DNA from: Acidobacteriota bacterium
GTDB lineage: Bacteria; Acidobacteriota; Terriglobia; Bryobacterales; Bryobacteraceae
Length of the DNA stretch: 64,000 nucleotides
NCBI GenBank assembly: GCA_017307505.1
Contig: JAFKEE010000045.1
Coordinates: 1 to 64,000 of the forward strand
Direction: 5' to 3'
The position numbers and the translations under genes were made by a program. The notes beneath the pieces are model-generated. The model was not told the DNA's origin. It made no database searches and was given only the letters and a program-made list of their open reading frames with translations. Below, in pieces: positions 8,924 through 16,835 of this stretch; the stretch's first letter is position 1; each line of letters starts with the position of its first letter.

Positions 8924-10588
8924 CTAGTTCTCCCCTGGCACTGTGCTTTCGGCCGACATCCCGCTGGTGCCCCAGATGACGCCGGAACCCCAAACAACGC
9001 CCGTGCCCTGTGGATTGCTAGTGCCCCAGACGACACCGGTACCCCAAACCACCCCTGTGCCCCAAACGACACCGGTACCCCACACGACGCCCGTGCCCCA
9101 GACTACGCCGGAACCCCAAACGACACCGGCCGGCATGACCATGGAGACGGTGTTGGTGGACGCATTCAGAGTCACCGAGGGAGATACCGCGGAGCCTTGC
9201 GCCACTTCGGTGGTCGACAGCGCCGCGTCGATATCCAGGTAGCCCGCGCCCACGGTGAAGATGTCGTAGTAGCTGACAAACTGCTCTCCGGTTGTGGGCT
9301 CCACCGCGGTGGTGGAGTAGGGGAACGACTTGTACGCCGTCTTCATCAGACGCGCCTTCACCTGGTCCGGGGTGAGGTCCGGTTCCTTCTGCAGCAGCAG
9401 TGCGGCTGCGCCGCTCACCATGGGGGTCGCCATGCTGGTCCCGCTGATCATGAAGTAACTGGTTGAGAGAGCTTTCGTCAGATCCAGTCTGTAATACGAT
9501 ACCGGGACCCGATTGGCGGGGTAGTCCACCGCCAGGCGCGAGTTTACCGAAGACAATAGCGAAACGATCTTGTTGCCAGGAGCCACGATGTCGGGCTTCA
9601 CGACATGATCGATCTGAGTCGGACCTTTGGCGCTATAGCTCGCAATTGCATCGTCCGCCCGCCAGGTGGTTCCGTTGTCTTTCATCGCGCCGACCGTGAT
9701 GACATAGGGGTCGTTGGCGGGCGAGTTGATCGTGCCGTAGCCCTTGGTCCCCATGGAGTTGTCACGCCCATTGTTGCCCGCAGCCACCACGACGACGATG
9801 CCCGCTTTCCACAGAGACTCCACGGCGCGGCACAAAGGGTCTGATGAGTAGGATTCGTAGATCCGCCGGCCGAGCGAGAGGTTCACGACACGGATGTTGT
9901 ACAGGCTCTTGAGCGCGAGCACCCGGTCCAGGGCGGCCAGCACCGAGCTGTCATCGCCAGAACCGTCGTCCGCCAGGGCCTTCAGACTGACAATCCGGGC
10001 GGAAGGTGCGACACCCGTCAGTTTGCGAATCCCAAGGAACAGCGAGTCGTCGCCGTCTCCGGCGATGATGCCGGCAACATGGGTTCCATGCCCAAACCCA
10101 TCGTTCGCCGATCCACCCACAAAGCTTTCGCTGTAGACTACCCGCGAGGAATACCTGCCGTTCAGGTCGCCCACCGCGTTTACACCGCTGTCGATCACCG
10201 CGACCGTGATCCCTTCGCCGTTGTAGCCCCACATTCGTGCCACATCTCCACCCACCGTCGACACGGCGGTGTCCAGCATGCGGCCCACTTTCCGATTGGG
10301 CGTGATGTAGAGGACATTGGGGTCGTCGGAGAGTTTTTCGATCCTGCTGGCAGGCAGCGAGATTGTCATGCCGTCGAAGGATTTGTGGAGGCGCTTTACC
10401 AAGCCCCCTAACGCCTTGATCTTGTCCTGATCGGCGTTTGAGACGGTGGAGGCCAGTTGAACGATGACTTCCACCAGGCCGTTATCCTTCTGATCTTTGA
10501 GATCCGCCGAGATCTTGTTGGGCTGCACCGCGGACATCGAGGCGCTCATGGCGAGGAGCGCAAGCAGAGATTTGAGAGTCAGCTTCAT
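8924..10588 (-). CDS. Secreted subtilisin-like serine protease (S8) with C-terminal VVWG hexapeptide repeats
   Basis: A 554-residue S8 peptidase. The signal peptide covers about residues 1-20. An inhibitor-I9-like propeptide spans about 35-98 (VEVIVQLAS through VLYITPN). The catalytic triad is complete: Asp133 (VAVIDSG), His167 (GHGTHVAG) and Ser385 (GTSMATP), with oxyanion Asn272 (AAGNN). After the catalytic domain come nine tandem six-residue units of GVVWGT type (residues 488-541, DNA 8966-9127) and a short tail. The ATG at 10588 is chosen over upstream in-frame starts because AGGAGG lies 5 bases before it and the signal peptide begins there. A short membrane-protein gene follows in the same direction. 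Confidence 0.93.
   Translation of the reverse strand: MKLTLKSLLALLAMSASMSAVQPNKISADLKDQKDNGLVEVIVQLASTVSNADQDKIKALGGLVKRLHKSFDGMTISLPASRIEKLSDDPNVLYITPNRKVGRMLDTAVSTVGGDVARMWGYNGEGITVAVIDSGVNAVGDLNGRYSSRVVYSESFVGGSANDGFGHGTHVAGIIAGDGDDSLFLGIRKLTGVAPSARIVSLKALADDGSGDDSSVLAALDRVLALKSLYNIRVVNLSLGRRIYESYSSDPLCRAVESLWKAGIVVVVAAGNNGRDNSMGTKGYGTINSPANDPYVITVGAMKDNGTTWRADDAIASYSAKGPTQIDHVVKPDIVAPGNKIVSLLSSVNSRLAVDYPANRVPVSYYRLDLTKALSTSYFMISGTSMATPMVSGAAALLLQKEPDLTPDQVKARLMKTAYKSFPYSTTAVEPTTGEQFVSYYDIFTVGAGYLDIDAALSTTEVAQGSAVSPSVTLNASTNTVSMVMPAGVVWGSGVVWGTGVVWGTGVVWGTGVVWGTGVVWGTSNPQGTGVVWGSGVIWGTSGMSAESTVPGEN
8966..9127 (-). repeat. 18-bp tandem repeat encoding GVVWG[T/S] hexads
   Basis: Nine consecutive 18-base units lie at the 3' end of the subtilase gene. 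Eight encode G-V-[V/I]-W-G-[T/S] and one (residues 524-529) has changed to SNPQGT. Synonymous differences between units show the array is maintained at the protein level rather than freshly expanded. Confidence 0.9.
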
Positions 10589-11000
10589 TCCATCCTCCTG
10601 CGGGCATTCAAGTCTTAGCAGGCGGATGGCCAAATGTAAGCTATTGATTTATAGCGGATTTTCCCGCTGTGTGACCGGAAGGCCAGACAACTTGTCAGAC
10701 GACGTTCACTCAGTTTGATGAACATCGCCTGCCAAACTGTCAGGTGCCGTGTCCGGACTTCGTCTATTGCCGGCATGCGGCTGCCGGACCCGGCGGCCGA
10801 GTACCGCCGGACAGACCTTGCGTGGCAGTTGCTGGAAGGGGCAGCCAGCGGGCATCTGCCCAAAGGCCTGGGAGAGGAAGCGGGGATATCCAACCATCGT
10901 CGAGTTGCTCACCCGCCACGGCGGATAGCGGTTCATAGCAGGGGTGGGCGAGTCCTAATGGGAACGACGCCCGCCCACCCCAGCCTCGATTCCGGCGAAC
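10589..11000. other. Intergenic region between cytochrome and subtilase genes
   Basis: This 412-base stretch carries the subtilase promoter region and the end of the cytochrome transcript. Short ORFs on both strands show no recognisable domain. Apart from the inverted repeat at 10940-10980, nothing is seen. Confidence 0.5.
10940..10980 (-). terminator. Possible terminator hairpin of the cytochrome gene
   Basis: A perfect 10-bp inverted repeat (10940-10949 with 10971-10980) with a 21-base spacer sits 20 bases past the cytochrome stop on the minus strand. There is no T-run after it, so it may be a processing or pausing hairpin instead. Confidence 0.35.
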
Positions 11001-12062
11001 TTATTCCCCCGCGGGCTTGGCGAACTTCGAATCGTCCACTGCGACGTTCTGCTGGATTTCCTTGATCTGGATCGTGAACCGGCCGTTGGGCCGGGCCAGC
11101 GTCCACTTCATGGGCACCTTTACGCCATCAACTTCCTTGTAGTCTGCATAGTCGATCTGCGTCGGGTTCCGCCCCAGGGGCGTCTCGGTATAGCGGATGG
11201 TGCGCACCAGTAGTCCGGTGCTCCGGTCAAAGAACATCCGCACGGGCGGCTGGCCAGGACGCAGTCCCATCAACGCGACACATGCGACGTCTCCGATCTT
11301 CTCAGGCCGGCCGGGGCGGATTGACTCGAAGAAGGACTTCATCTTGACTGCCATGTACAGCTCTGCATCCATCCGGGCTGCATCGGATTCGGCGGCCGAC
11401 ATCACCCGCGCCGGTCGCCCCGTGGAGCCCAGCCAGCCGGTCGTCCCATCGAAGGCGGTCAGGCTCTCCCCGTTCGGCATCTTCATGGCTGAGATCCGCT
11501 TGTTGGGCGCTTTGGCGAAGATTTCGATCTCCGACTCCTGGCCGTTGGCGAGGACCACACCTTTCATCACCCGGCTGGTCACCTTCTGGATGGCCTGTTC
11601 TCCACCCAGTGCTTCGACATACTTGTCCAGGATCTGCTCGGCCGTCGGAGTGGGCCCGCCGGGCCGCGGCGTCTCGACGCGTGCGGCGTCAGCGGCCTGC
11701 ACCGGCGGCATCGAAGCGGGGTGCGTGGCTCCGTTATGGCAGGAATTGCATGTCAGCTCGCGCTGGCCCTTGAAGTGGGTCTTGTTCATGGCGTTGGTCA
11801 TCGCGATCATCTCGCGCGCCACCATCTTGGGCTTTTTCTCGTCGGCTTCGTTCTTGCCCTGCACGTGGCAGAACGAGCACTGCACGCCGAGCGAAGCGGA
11901 CATAAACTGCATGGCCGGCAGCAACTGGTCAGCGGGGGTACCCTTCAGCTCCGTGATGTTCTTGAAGACCTCTTCGGCCTTCTTGGGTTCCGGTGTCTGA
12001 GCCTGCAGGCAGACCATCGCGGCCAGCGCCGCGACATAGACGAAGCGAACCTGTATTTTCAT
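11001..12062 (-). CDS. Exported dihaem c-type cytochrome with LolA-like C-terminal domain
   Basis: A 353-residue exported protein. A signal peptide covers about residues 1-22. Two CxxCH haem sites are visible, Cys62-His66 (CSFCH) and Cys105-His109 (CNSCH), arranged as in the photosynthetic-reaction-centre-cytochrome-like c domain that is common in non-phototrophic Acidobacteriota. After a Pro-rich linker, residues about 135-345 form a second domain opening with ILDKYVEALGGEQAI and a run of beta strands, like LolA/LppX-type lipid-binding folds. The ATG at 12062 is preferred over an upstream start because GAGGGG precedes it and the signal peptide starts there. Probable periplasmic electron-transfer or sensing role; partner unknown. 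Confidence 0.8.
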   Translation of the reverse strand: MKIQVRFVYVAALAAMVCLQAQTPEPKKAEEVFKNITELKGTPADQLLPAMQFMSASLGVQCSFCHVQGKNEADEKKPKMVAREMIAMTNAMNKTHFKGQRELTCNSCHNGATHPASMPPVQAADAARVETPRPGGPTPTAEQILDKYVEALGGEQAIQKVTSRVMKGVVLANGQESEIEIFAKAPNKRISAMKMPNGESLTAFDGTTGWLGSTGRPARVMSAAESDAARMDAELYMAVKMKSFFESIRPGRPEKIGDVACVALMGLRPGQPPVRMFFDRSTGLLVRTIRYTETPLGRNPTQIDYADYKEVDGVKVPMKWTLARPNGRFTIQIKEIQQNVAVDDSKFAKPAGE

Positions 12063-12248
12063 AGTGATACCCCTCTGTTCCAGACAGTTCCGATCAGCTG
12101 ATGGTGGCTCAGGCAGTCCCAGTCCGCCCGGAGAGCCGGCCATCAGAGTACCATGAGCCCAAAACCGGAACCATCCCTTGAATGAGGGACATCCGAGCGG
12201 GTATGTCCGGGGTGGGGCTCAATTTCGGGCTTCCGGAACCCTACGTGC

Positions 12249-12254
12249 TAAACT
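12249..12254 (+). promoter_or_regulatory. Possible -10 box of the rpiB operon
   Basis: TAAACT lies 12 bases before the rpiB ATG and no Shine-Dalgarno sequence is present, so the transcript would have only a few leader bases. No convincing -35 box. Confidence 0.35.
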
Positions 12255-12266
12255 CATTATTTCCTC

Positions 12267-12731
12267 ATGAAAATCGCGATTGGAGCTGACCACGCCGGAT
12301 TCGCTCTAAAAGAGGAACTGCGTGCTGCACTGTTGGCTAAAGGGCTTGAAGTCAAGGACTTCGGGACCAACTCCCCGGAGTCTACCGATTACCCCGACTA
12401 TGCCTCCGCAGTGGCCGGGTCAGTCGCCACGGGCGCCTCTGACCGCGGCATCCTGGTGTGCTCCACGGGCGTCGGCATGTCCATGGCAGCCAATAAGATC
12501 CATGGAATCCGTTGCGCCCTGGCCTTCAACGAGGACGAAGTCTCCCTCACCCGACAGCACAACGACGCGAATGTGCTGGCGATGGGGGCACGCTACCTGA
12601 ACCGCCAGCAGGCCGAACACCTCATTGATGTGTTCCTGGCCACGGAGTTTCTCGGCGGCCGGCACCAGCGCCGCGTCGACAAGATTATGGATCTGGAAAA
12701 CCAAACAGCCCACGAGGACCATTCCGCATGA
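12267..12731 (+). CDS. rpiB: Ribose-5-phosphate isomerase B
   Basis: A 154-residue member of the RpiB/LacAB family, which interconverts ribose 5-phosphate and ribulose 5-phosphate in the pentose phosphate pathway. The hallmark N-terminus [15 protein letters not shown] and the catalytic-Cys motif [14 protein letters not shown] are both present, followed by the conserved [11 protein letters not shown] and [12 protein letters not shown] stretches. It starts an operon; its last four bases (ATGA) overlap the glyA start, indicating translational coupling between pentose metabolism and one-carbon metabolism. Confidence 0.96.
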   Translation: MKIAIGADHAGFALKEELRAALLAKGLEVKDFGTNSPESTDYPDYASAVAGSVATGASDRGILVCSTGVGMSMAANKIHGIRCALAFNEDEVSLTRQHNDANVLAMGARYLNRQQAEHLIDVFLATEFLGGRHQRRVDKIMDLENQTAHEDHSA

Positions 12732-14008
12732 ATGAACAGCAGCGCATGAGCCGCACCCTGGCCGAAGTCGATCCCGAAGTCGCCCAGGCGATCCGGCACG
12801 AAACCGAACGGCAAAACTCGCGGTTGGAACTCATCGCCAGCGAGAATTTCACTTCGGAGGCCGTCCTTGAGGCCACCTCCAGTGTGTTCACGAACAAGTA
12901 CGCCGAGGGCTATCCCGCAAAACGCTACTACGGTGGCTGCGAGTATGCGGACATCGTGGAAAACCTGGCCCGCGACCGGGCCAAACAGCTCTTCAAGGCG
13001 GAATACGCCAACGTCCAGCCGCACTCGGGTTCCCAGGCCAACCAGGCCGCGTATACCGCGGTGCTCCAGCCGGGCGACACCATCCTGGGCATGAGCCTTG
13101 CGCACGGCGGCCACCTCACCCACGGCCACCCTCTGAACTTCTCCGGCAAGACCTATCATGTGGTTTCCTACGGCGTGAAGCAGGGCGAGGAGACCATTGA
13201 CTATGAAGAACTGGCTCGCCTGGCTGAAGAACACAAGCCGAAGATGATCGTCGGAGGAGCCAGCGCTTACTCCCGCGTTATCGACTTCAAGCGCTTCCGT
13301 GAGATTGCCGATTCGGTTGGAGCTCTTTTCATGGTGGATATGGCCCACTTCTCGGGCCTGGTCGCCGCCGGGATCTACCCCAACCCCTGCGAGCACGCCC
13401 ACATCGTCACTTCCACGACGCACAAAACGCTGCGCGGACCTCGCTCCGGCATGATTCTGGCCCAGGCCCAGTTTGGCCCCGCCATCGACAAGGTTGTGTT
13501 CCCGGGTCTCCAGGGCGGCCCGCTGGTGCATGTGATCGCCGCCAAGGCAGTCTGCTTCCTCGAAGCGATGAGCCCTGAGTTCGTGGCTTACCAGACGCAG
13601 GTGGTCGCCAACGCGAAGGCGCTGGCCGCGGGCATGATGGAGCACGGCTACCGGGTGGTTTCCGGCGGTACGGATTCCCACGTGATGCTGGTGGACATCT
13701 TCTCGAAGGGCCTGCGCGGCAAGGAAGCCGAAAAGGCGCTGGATGAAGCCTACATCACGGTAAACAAGAACTCAATTCCGTTCGATGCCAATCCGCCCCT
13801 GAATCCCAGCGGCATTCGCCTGGGCAGCCCGGCGGTGACCACGCGCGGATTCGGTGTGGAGGAGATGAAAGAGGTAGCCGCGCTCATCGCGCAGGTGCTG
13901 GATGCGCCGGCTTCCGCGGATAACCTGGCCGCCGTGCGTCAGCGCGTCGCCGCTTTGACGGAGCGTTTCCCGCTCTATTCCTGGAAGTTGCCTACCGTGA
14001 ACGCCTGA
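12728..14008 (+). CDS. glyA: Serine hydroxymethyltransferase
   Basis: A 426-residue PLP enzyme of the usual SHMT length that converts serine and tetrahydrofolate to glycine and methylene-tetrahydrofolate. Characteristic segments are LIASENFTS near residues 36-44, [13 protein letters not shown], the PLP-lysine motif [12 protein letters not shown] with Lys233, and [10 protein letters not shown]. Translationally coupled to rpiB by a 4-base overlap and followed after 23 bases by a glycosyltransferase gene. Confidence 0.97.
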   Translation: MNEQQRMSRTLAEVDPEVAQAIRHETERQNSRLELIASENFTSEAVLEATSSVFTNKYAEGYPAKRYYGGCEYADIVENLARDRAKQLFKAEYANVQPHSGSQANQAAYTAVLQPGDTILGMSLAHGGHLTHGHPLNFSGKTYHVVSYGVKQGEETIDYEELARLAEEHKPKMIVGGASAYSRVIDFKRFREIADSVGALFMVDMAHFSGLVAAGIYPNPCEHAHIVTSTTHKTLRGPRSGMILAQAQFGPAIDKVVFPGLQGGPLVHVIAAKAVCFLEAMSPEFVAYQTQVVANAKALAAGMMEHGYRVVSGGTDSHVMLVDIFSKGLRGKEAEKALDEAYITVNKNSIPFDANPPLNPSGIRLGSPAVTTRGFGVEEMKEVAALIAQVLDAPASADNLAAVRQRVAALTERFPLYSWKLPTVNA

Positions 14009-14031
14009 TCTCAGGCGACACGTACCGAGCC

Positions 14032-15207
14032 ATGCCGCTCCGCATCCTTCTCGACGCCCGCCACGTCAGGGATTTCGGATTCGGCACCTACATCCGGAAC
14101 CTGGTACGGGGCCTCGTGGCCATTGGGGCCCCGCACCATTTTCTTCTCGTTGCGCACAAAGCCGACCAGCACGAATTTGGCGGGTTGCCCGGCAATTTTG
14201 AGCTGCTTTTCTACGAGCGCAAGGACTCTGAGCCGTTGGACCAGGCGGCGTTTCCCTGGTTTGTCCGGGCCCAGCATGCGGACCTTGCCCACATTCCTCT
14301 GAACGCAGTGCCCTTCGGCATGCCGCGTCCGTACGTTGTGACGGTGCACGACCTTTCGAGCCTCGTCTGGGACGCGCCCTCAGGCTGGAAGCATGAGCTT
14401 CGCCAGTTGCAGGTCCGGCGCGGGTTGTCGCGCGCCGAATGTGTGATGGCGGTGAGTGAATCCACCCGGCATGATGTGATCCAGTTGCTGGGTATTCCGG
14501 CGGAGCGGGTGCGCCGCATCTACGGCGGTGCCGATCCACGCTTTACGCACCACATTCCCGGCCCCGGCGCGCGCGCGGCCGGCCCGGAGGCCTGGTCCCA
14601 CGAGCGGCGCCGGATCCTGGAGCGCTATGGGATCCACTATCCATTTCTGCTGTACGCCGGGACCATCCGGGCCCAGAAAAACATCCCCCGCCTGGTGGAA
14701 GCCTTTTCGCTGCTGCGAGGGGAGTTGCAGGAGTTGCCGCAGTGGCGTGACCTGCGGCTCATCATCATTGGAGACGAGATCTCCCGCTACCCCGCCGTAC
14801 GCCAGGCAGTGATCCAGTCGCGTATCGAGCAGCAGGTGCGCTTCCTTGGATTCGTGCCCCTGGACACCTTGCGCGTCTTCTACGAGGCGGCTTCCGCGTT
14901 CGTCTTTCCCTCCCTGTACGAAGGATTTGGATTGCCGCCGCTGGAAGCCATGGCCTCCGGCACGCCCGTCGTCTGTTCCAACGCCACATCCCTGCCGGAA
15001 GTAGTCGGCGACGCCGCCATGATCGTGAGTCCCGACAACGTCTTCGACATCGCGCGAGGCATGAAGGAAGTCCTGCTGGACAAGGCGCTGCGAGCCGAAC
15101 TCGTGCGGCGCGGCGCGGAACGCTCGCGTTTTTTCCGTTGGGAAGACACGGCCCGGGAAGTTCTGGAAACGTACGTCGCCGCCGCCACCGGACGTCAGCC
15201 GCGCTAG
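14032..15207 (+). CDS. Glycosyltransferase family 4 protein
   Basis: A 391-residue GT-B fold transferase. The N-terminal domain begins LRILLDARHVRDFGFGTY, and the C-terminal domain has the sugar-nucleotide-binding E-x7-E motif (EGFGLPPLE near residue 297) and SGTPVVCSNATSLPEV. Such enzymes use nucleotide sugars to extend cell-surface or capsular glycans, and the visible pattern is close to mannosyltransferase-like members. Donor and acceptor are not readable. It is the last gene of the rpiB-glyA operon and overlaps the convergent HTH gene by four bases. Confidence 0.9.
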   Translation: MPLRILLDARHVRDFGFGTYIRNLVRGLVAIGAPHHFLLVAHKADQHEFGGLPGNFELLFYERKDSEPLDQAAFPWFVRAQHADLAHIPLNAVPFGMPRPYVVTVHDLSSLVWDAPSGWKHELRQLQVRRGLSRAECVMAVSESTRHDVIQLLGIPAERVRRIYGGADPRFTHHIPGPGARAAGPEAWSHERRRILERYGIHYPFLLYAGTIRAQKNIPRLVEAFSLLRGELQELPQWRDLRLIIIGDEISRYPAVRQAVIQSRIEQQVRFLGFVPLDTLRVFYEAASAFVFPSLYEGFGLPPLEAMASGTPVVCSNATSLPEVVGDAAMIVSPDNVFDIARGMKEVLLDKALRAELVRRGAERSRFFRWEDTAREVLETYVAAATGRQPR

Positions 15208-15932
15208 GTCCAGCGATTCAGGCTCGGGATGATGCGCGGATCTCTGCCTGCCCAGACCACCTGGGCCCGCACCACGCGCAGGTGCGCTGAATCCTGCAGT
15301 TCCATGTGAGTTGGTCCGTTGTGGCCGGTCAGTGTCGATTGGCCCAGCACCACCAGGCGCTGATTCTCCTTGCGTAATTGACGGATGAGACCCGCTCCGC
15401 CCCACTGGATGGCATACCAGTGGCGCCCGTTGAGGGCGATGCGGCATGGTTCGTCGCGGCTGAGCAGGGCGAACTGCACGCGGTGGAACGCCGGGCCCAA
15501 CTCCGCATCCTCCCCGACCTCCACCATCACCAACCGGCCCGAGTTTTCGAAAGAGGTCCGGGGCAGGGGAAACCACTCGATCACATCCTCCCAACTCGGA
15601 AATGGTGCGTGCGGGCCCAACCGGCCGCGCAATACCGGCACCATTCGCGTGTGGAAGCCCATCTTTCTGCGTTGCTCCAGGGCCCGGTCCAGTTCATGCG
15701 TCTCGATCAGGTCGATGAGGCTGAAATCCAAGCCAGCGAGCAGCGCGTCTCCAAAATCAGTTGAGAATCCCCGAACGCCTTTGAGCACGTTATGCATGTG
15801 TGGCTGTGAGACCCCAATCTGGCGTGACAGGCTCCTTTCGGTAAACTCACCGTTGTACAAACGGTGCTTCACTACAGTGAGCAGCCGGTGCTGCAGCGTC
15901 GCGAGGGTAAGTCGCGTGGAGGACAGTGGCAT
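15204..15932 (-). CDS. HTH transcriptional regulator, probably self-regulated
   Basis: A 242-residue protein with an N-terminal helix-turn-helix of XRE-like type at about residues 28-52 (TERSLSRQIGVSQPHMHNVL). A central acidic region and a C-terminal beta-rich part (SRDEPCRIALNGRHWY, then LVVLGQSTL) follow. The C-terminal part is vaguely like the S24-type fold of phage-type repressors, but no Ser-Lys dyad can be assigned. A perfect palindrome covers the bases directly before and including its start codon, so autoregulation is likely. Target genes are unknown; the divergent gene beginning near 16192 is one candidate. Confidence 0.7.
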   Translation of the reverse strand: MPLSSTRLTLATLQHRLLTVVKHRLYNGEFTERSLSRQIGVSQPHMHNVLKGVRGFSTDFGDALLAGLDFSLIDLIETHELDRALEQRRKMGFHTRMVPVLRGRLGPHAPFPSWEDVIEWFPLPRTSFENSGRLVMVEVGEDAELGPAFHRVQFALLSRDEPCRIALNGRHWYAIQWGGAGLIRQLRKENQRLVVLGQSTLTGHNGPTHMELQDSAHLRVVRAQVVWAGRDPRIIPSLNRWT

Positions 15933-15948
15933 ATTTCTAATAGAAATA
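15932..15948. promoter_or_regulatory. Palindromic operator candidate at the HTH gene start
   Basis: TATTTCTA-A-TAGAAATA is a perfect inverted repeat with 8-base arms and a single-base centre. It is AT-rich in a GC-rich neighbourhood and touches the ATG of the HTH gene, so a dimer bound here would block both transcription and initiation. Confidence 0.6.
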
Positions 15949-16191
15949 GGATAGTACCCGTACCCCAGAGAAGCCGGAAATCCACCTCCAAAAACACACG
16001 TTAATCGGGCGATGGAGCACCAATAAGAGACCTGTTATCAGGCGCTTCTCCGGCGGTTGCGGAAGTGAGCGGAGAAAAGCTCCATTTTGCGGGTTGACGA
16101 TTTCGGATATGGAAGTACTATTCGAAGCATGGAGCCGCGGAAGGATTGCAGTGAGCAGGCCGCCGCGCATCAATTGAAGGATACGAGAATC

Positions 16192-16773
16192 ATGGAGTGG
16201 ACCCGTTCTGAAACCCTCGCTTTGGCATATAACGCGTGCGCCCATTGCTTCGGCATGGGCGTGCGCTCGCTGCGCGGGGGCCGTCTGAAACCGTGCAGTT
16301 GCGTTCTGCGTACGATTTTCCGCGCCTGCTACGCGCGATTCCAAAGTTCCGTTGAAAAGCAGCGTCATCTGAGCCTGACCTCGCTCGACGGAACGCATCG
16401 CGGCGGCTGCCGCAACACCTGGGGCCGGAAGAATGAAGAGTACGTCGCGGACTTCTATCTGGTCACACGCAGGGCCCTCAAGGAGGCGGACTGGAAGATT
16501 TTTTGCGCCCATTACCTTTTGGGGGCCGACTGGCGGCTGTGTACGCGCCAGTTGAAGCTGGACCGCGGCCAGTACTTCCATTCCATCTACCGGATCGAAG
16601 CACGGCTCGGATTGGTATACCGGACGCTGGCGCCTTATCCGCTCTTCCCGACGGATGAGTACTTCCAGGGCGTCACGGGGCGGGAGGACGGCGAACCCCG
16701 CACGGAACTAGTTGAAATGCCGCGTGAATCCCTTCATCAGAGACTGAAGGTGCCCATTCGCAGGGCCGCCTGA
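16192..16773 (+). CDS. Unrecognised protein with DnaJ-like CxxCxGxG cysteine cluster
   Basis: A 193-residue cytoplasmic protein if the ATG at 16192 is used (MEWTRSETLALA); longer in-frame starts exist at 16129 (ATG) and 16087 (TTG), none with a clear ribosome site. Near its N-terminus it has CAHCFGMG followed after about nine residues by CSC, which suggests one zinc site similar to the DnaJ zinc-finger repeat. The C-terminal half (FCAHYLLGADWRLCTRQL, then DRGQYFHSIYRIEARLG) is helical and looks like a DNA-binding sigma-4-like or phage-type HTH region, but this is only a visual impression. It is divergent from the HTH regulator gene. Confidence 0.6.
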   Translation: MEWTRSETLALAYNACAHCFGMGVRSLRGGRLKPCSCVLRTIFRACYARFQSSVEKQRHLSLTSLDGTHRGGCRNTWGRKNEEYVADFYLVTRRALKEADWKIFCAHYLLGADWRLCTRQLKLDRGQYFHSIYRIEARLGLVYRTLAPYPLFPTDEYFQGVTGREDGEPRTELVEMPRESLHQRLKVPIRRAA

Positions 16774-16829
16774 CCGAAGGCCATGGGGGAGGGCCGCCGG
16801 CTCTTCCCCATGGCGCCCTCGAATGGACA

Positions 16830-16835
16830 TACAAT
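16830..16835 (+). promoter_or_regulatory. Possible -10 box just before the glycosidase gene
   Basis: TACAAT overlaps the ATG at 16834 and ends 7 bases before an in-frame GTG at 16843. If this is the promoter, the gene is read from a leaderless message starting at the GTG. Confidence 0.35.

Noticed and set aside
8966-9127. CRISPR array
   Set aside because: The 18-base units are contiguous, in frame and without spacers; they are a protein repeat.
8729-9466. Plus-strand ORF with DDTGTPN-like repeats
   Set aside because: Its repeats are the antisense reading of the GVVWGT array in the subtilase gene.
10706-11065. Possible regulator fragment in the gap before the cytochrome gene
   Set aside because: A short stretch (LAWQLLEGAASGHLPKGL) briefly recalls a LuxR-type HTH, but no ribosome site, domain length or conserved residues support it.
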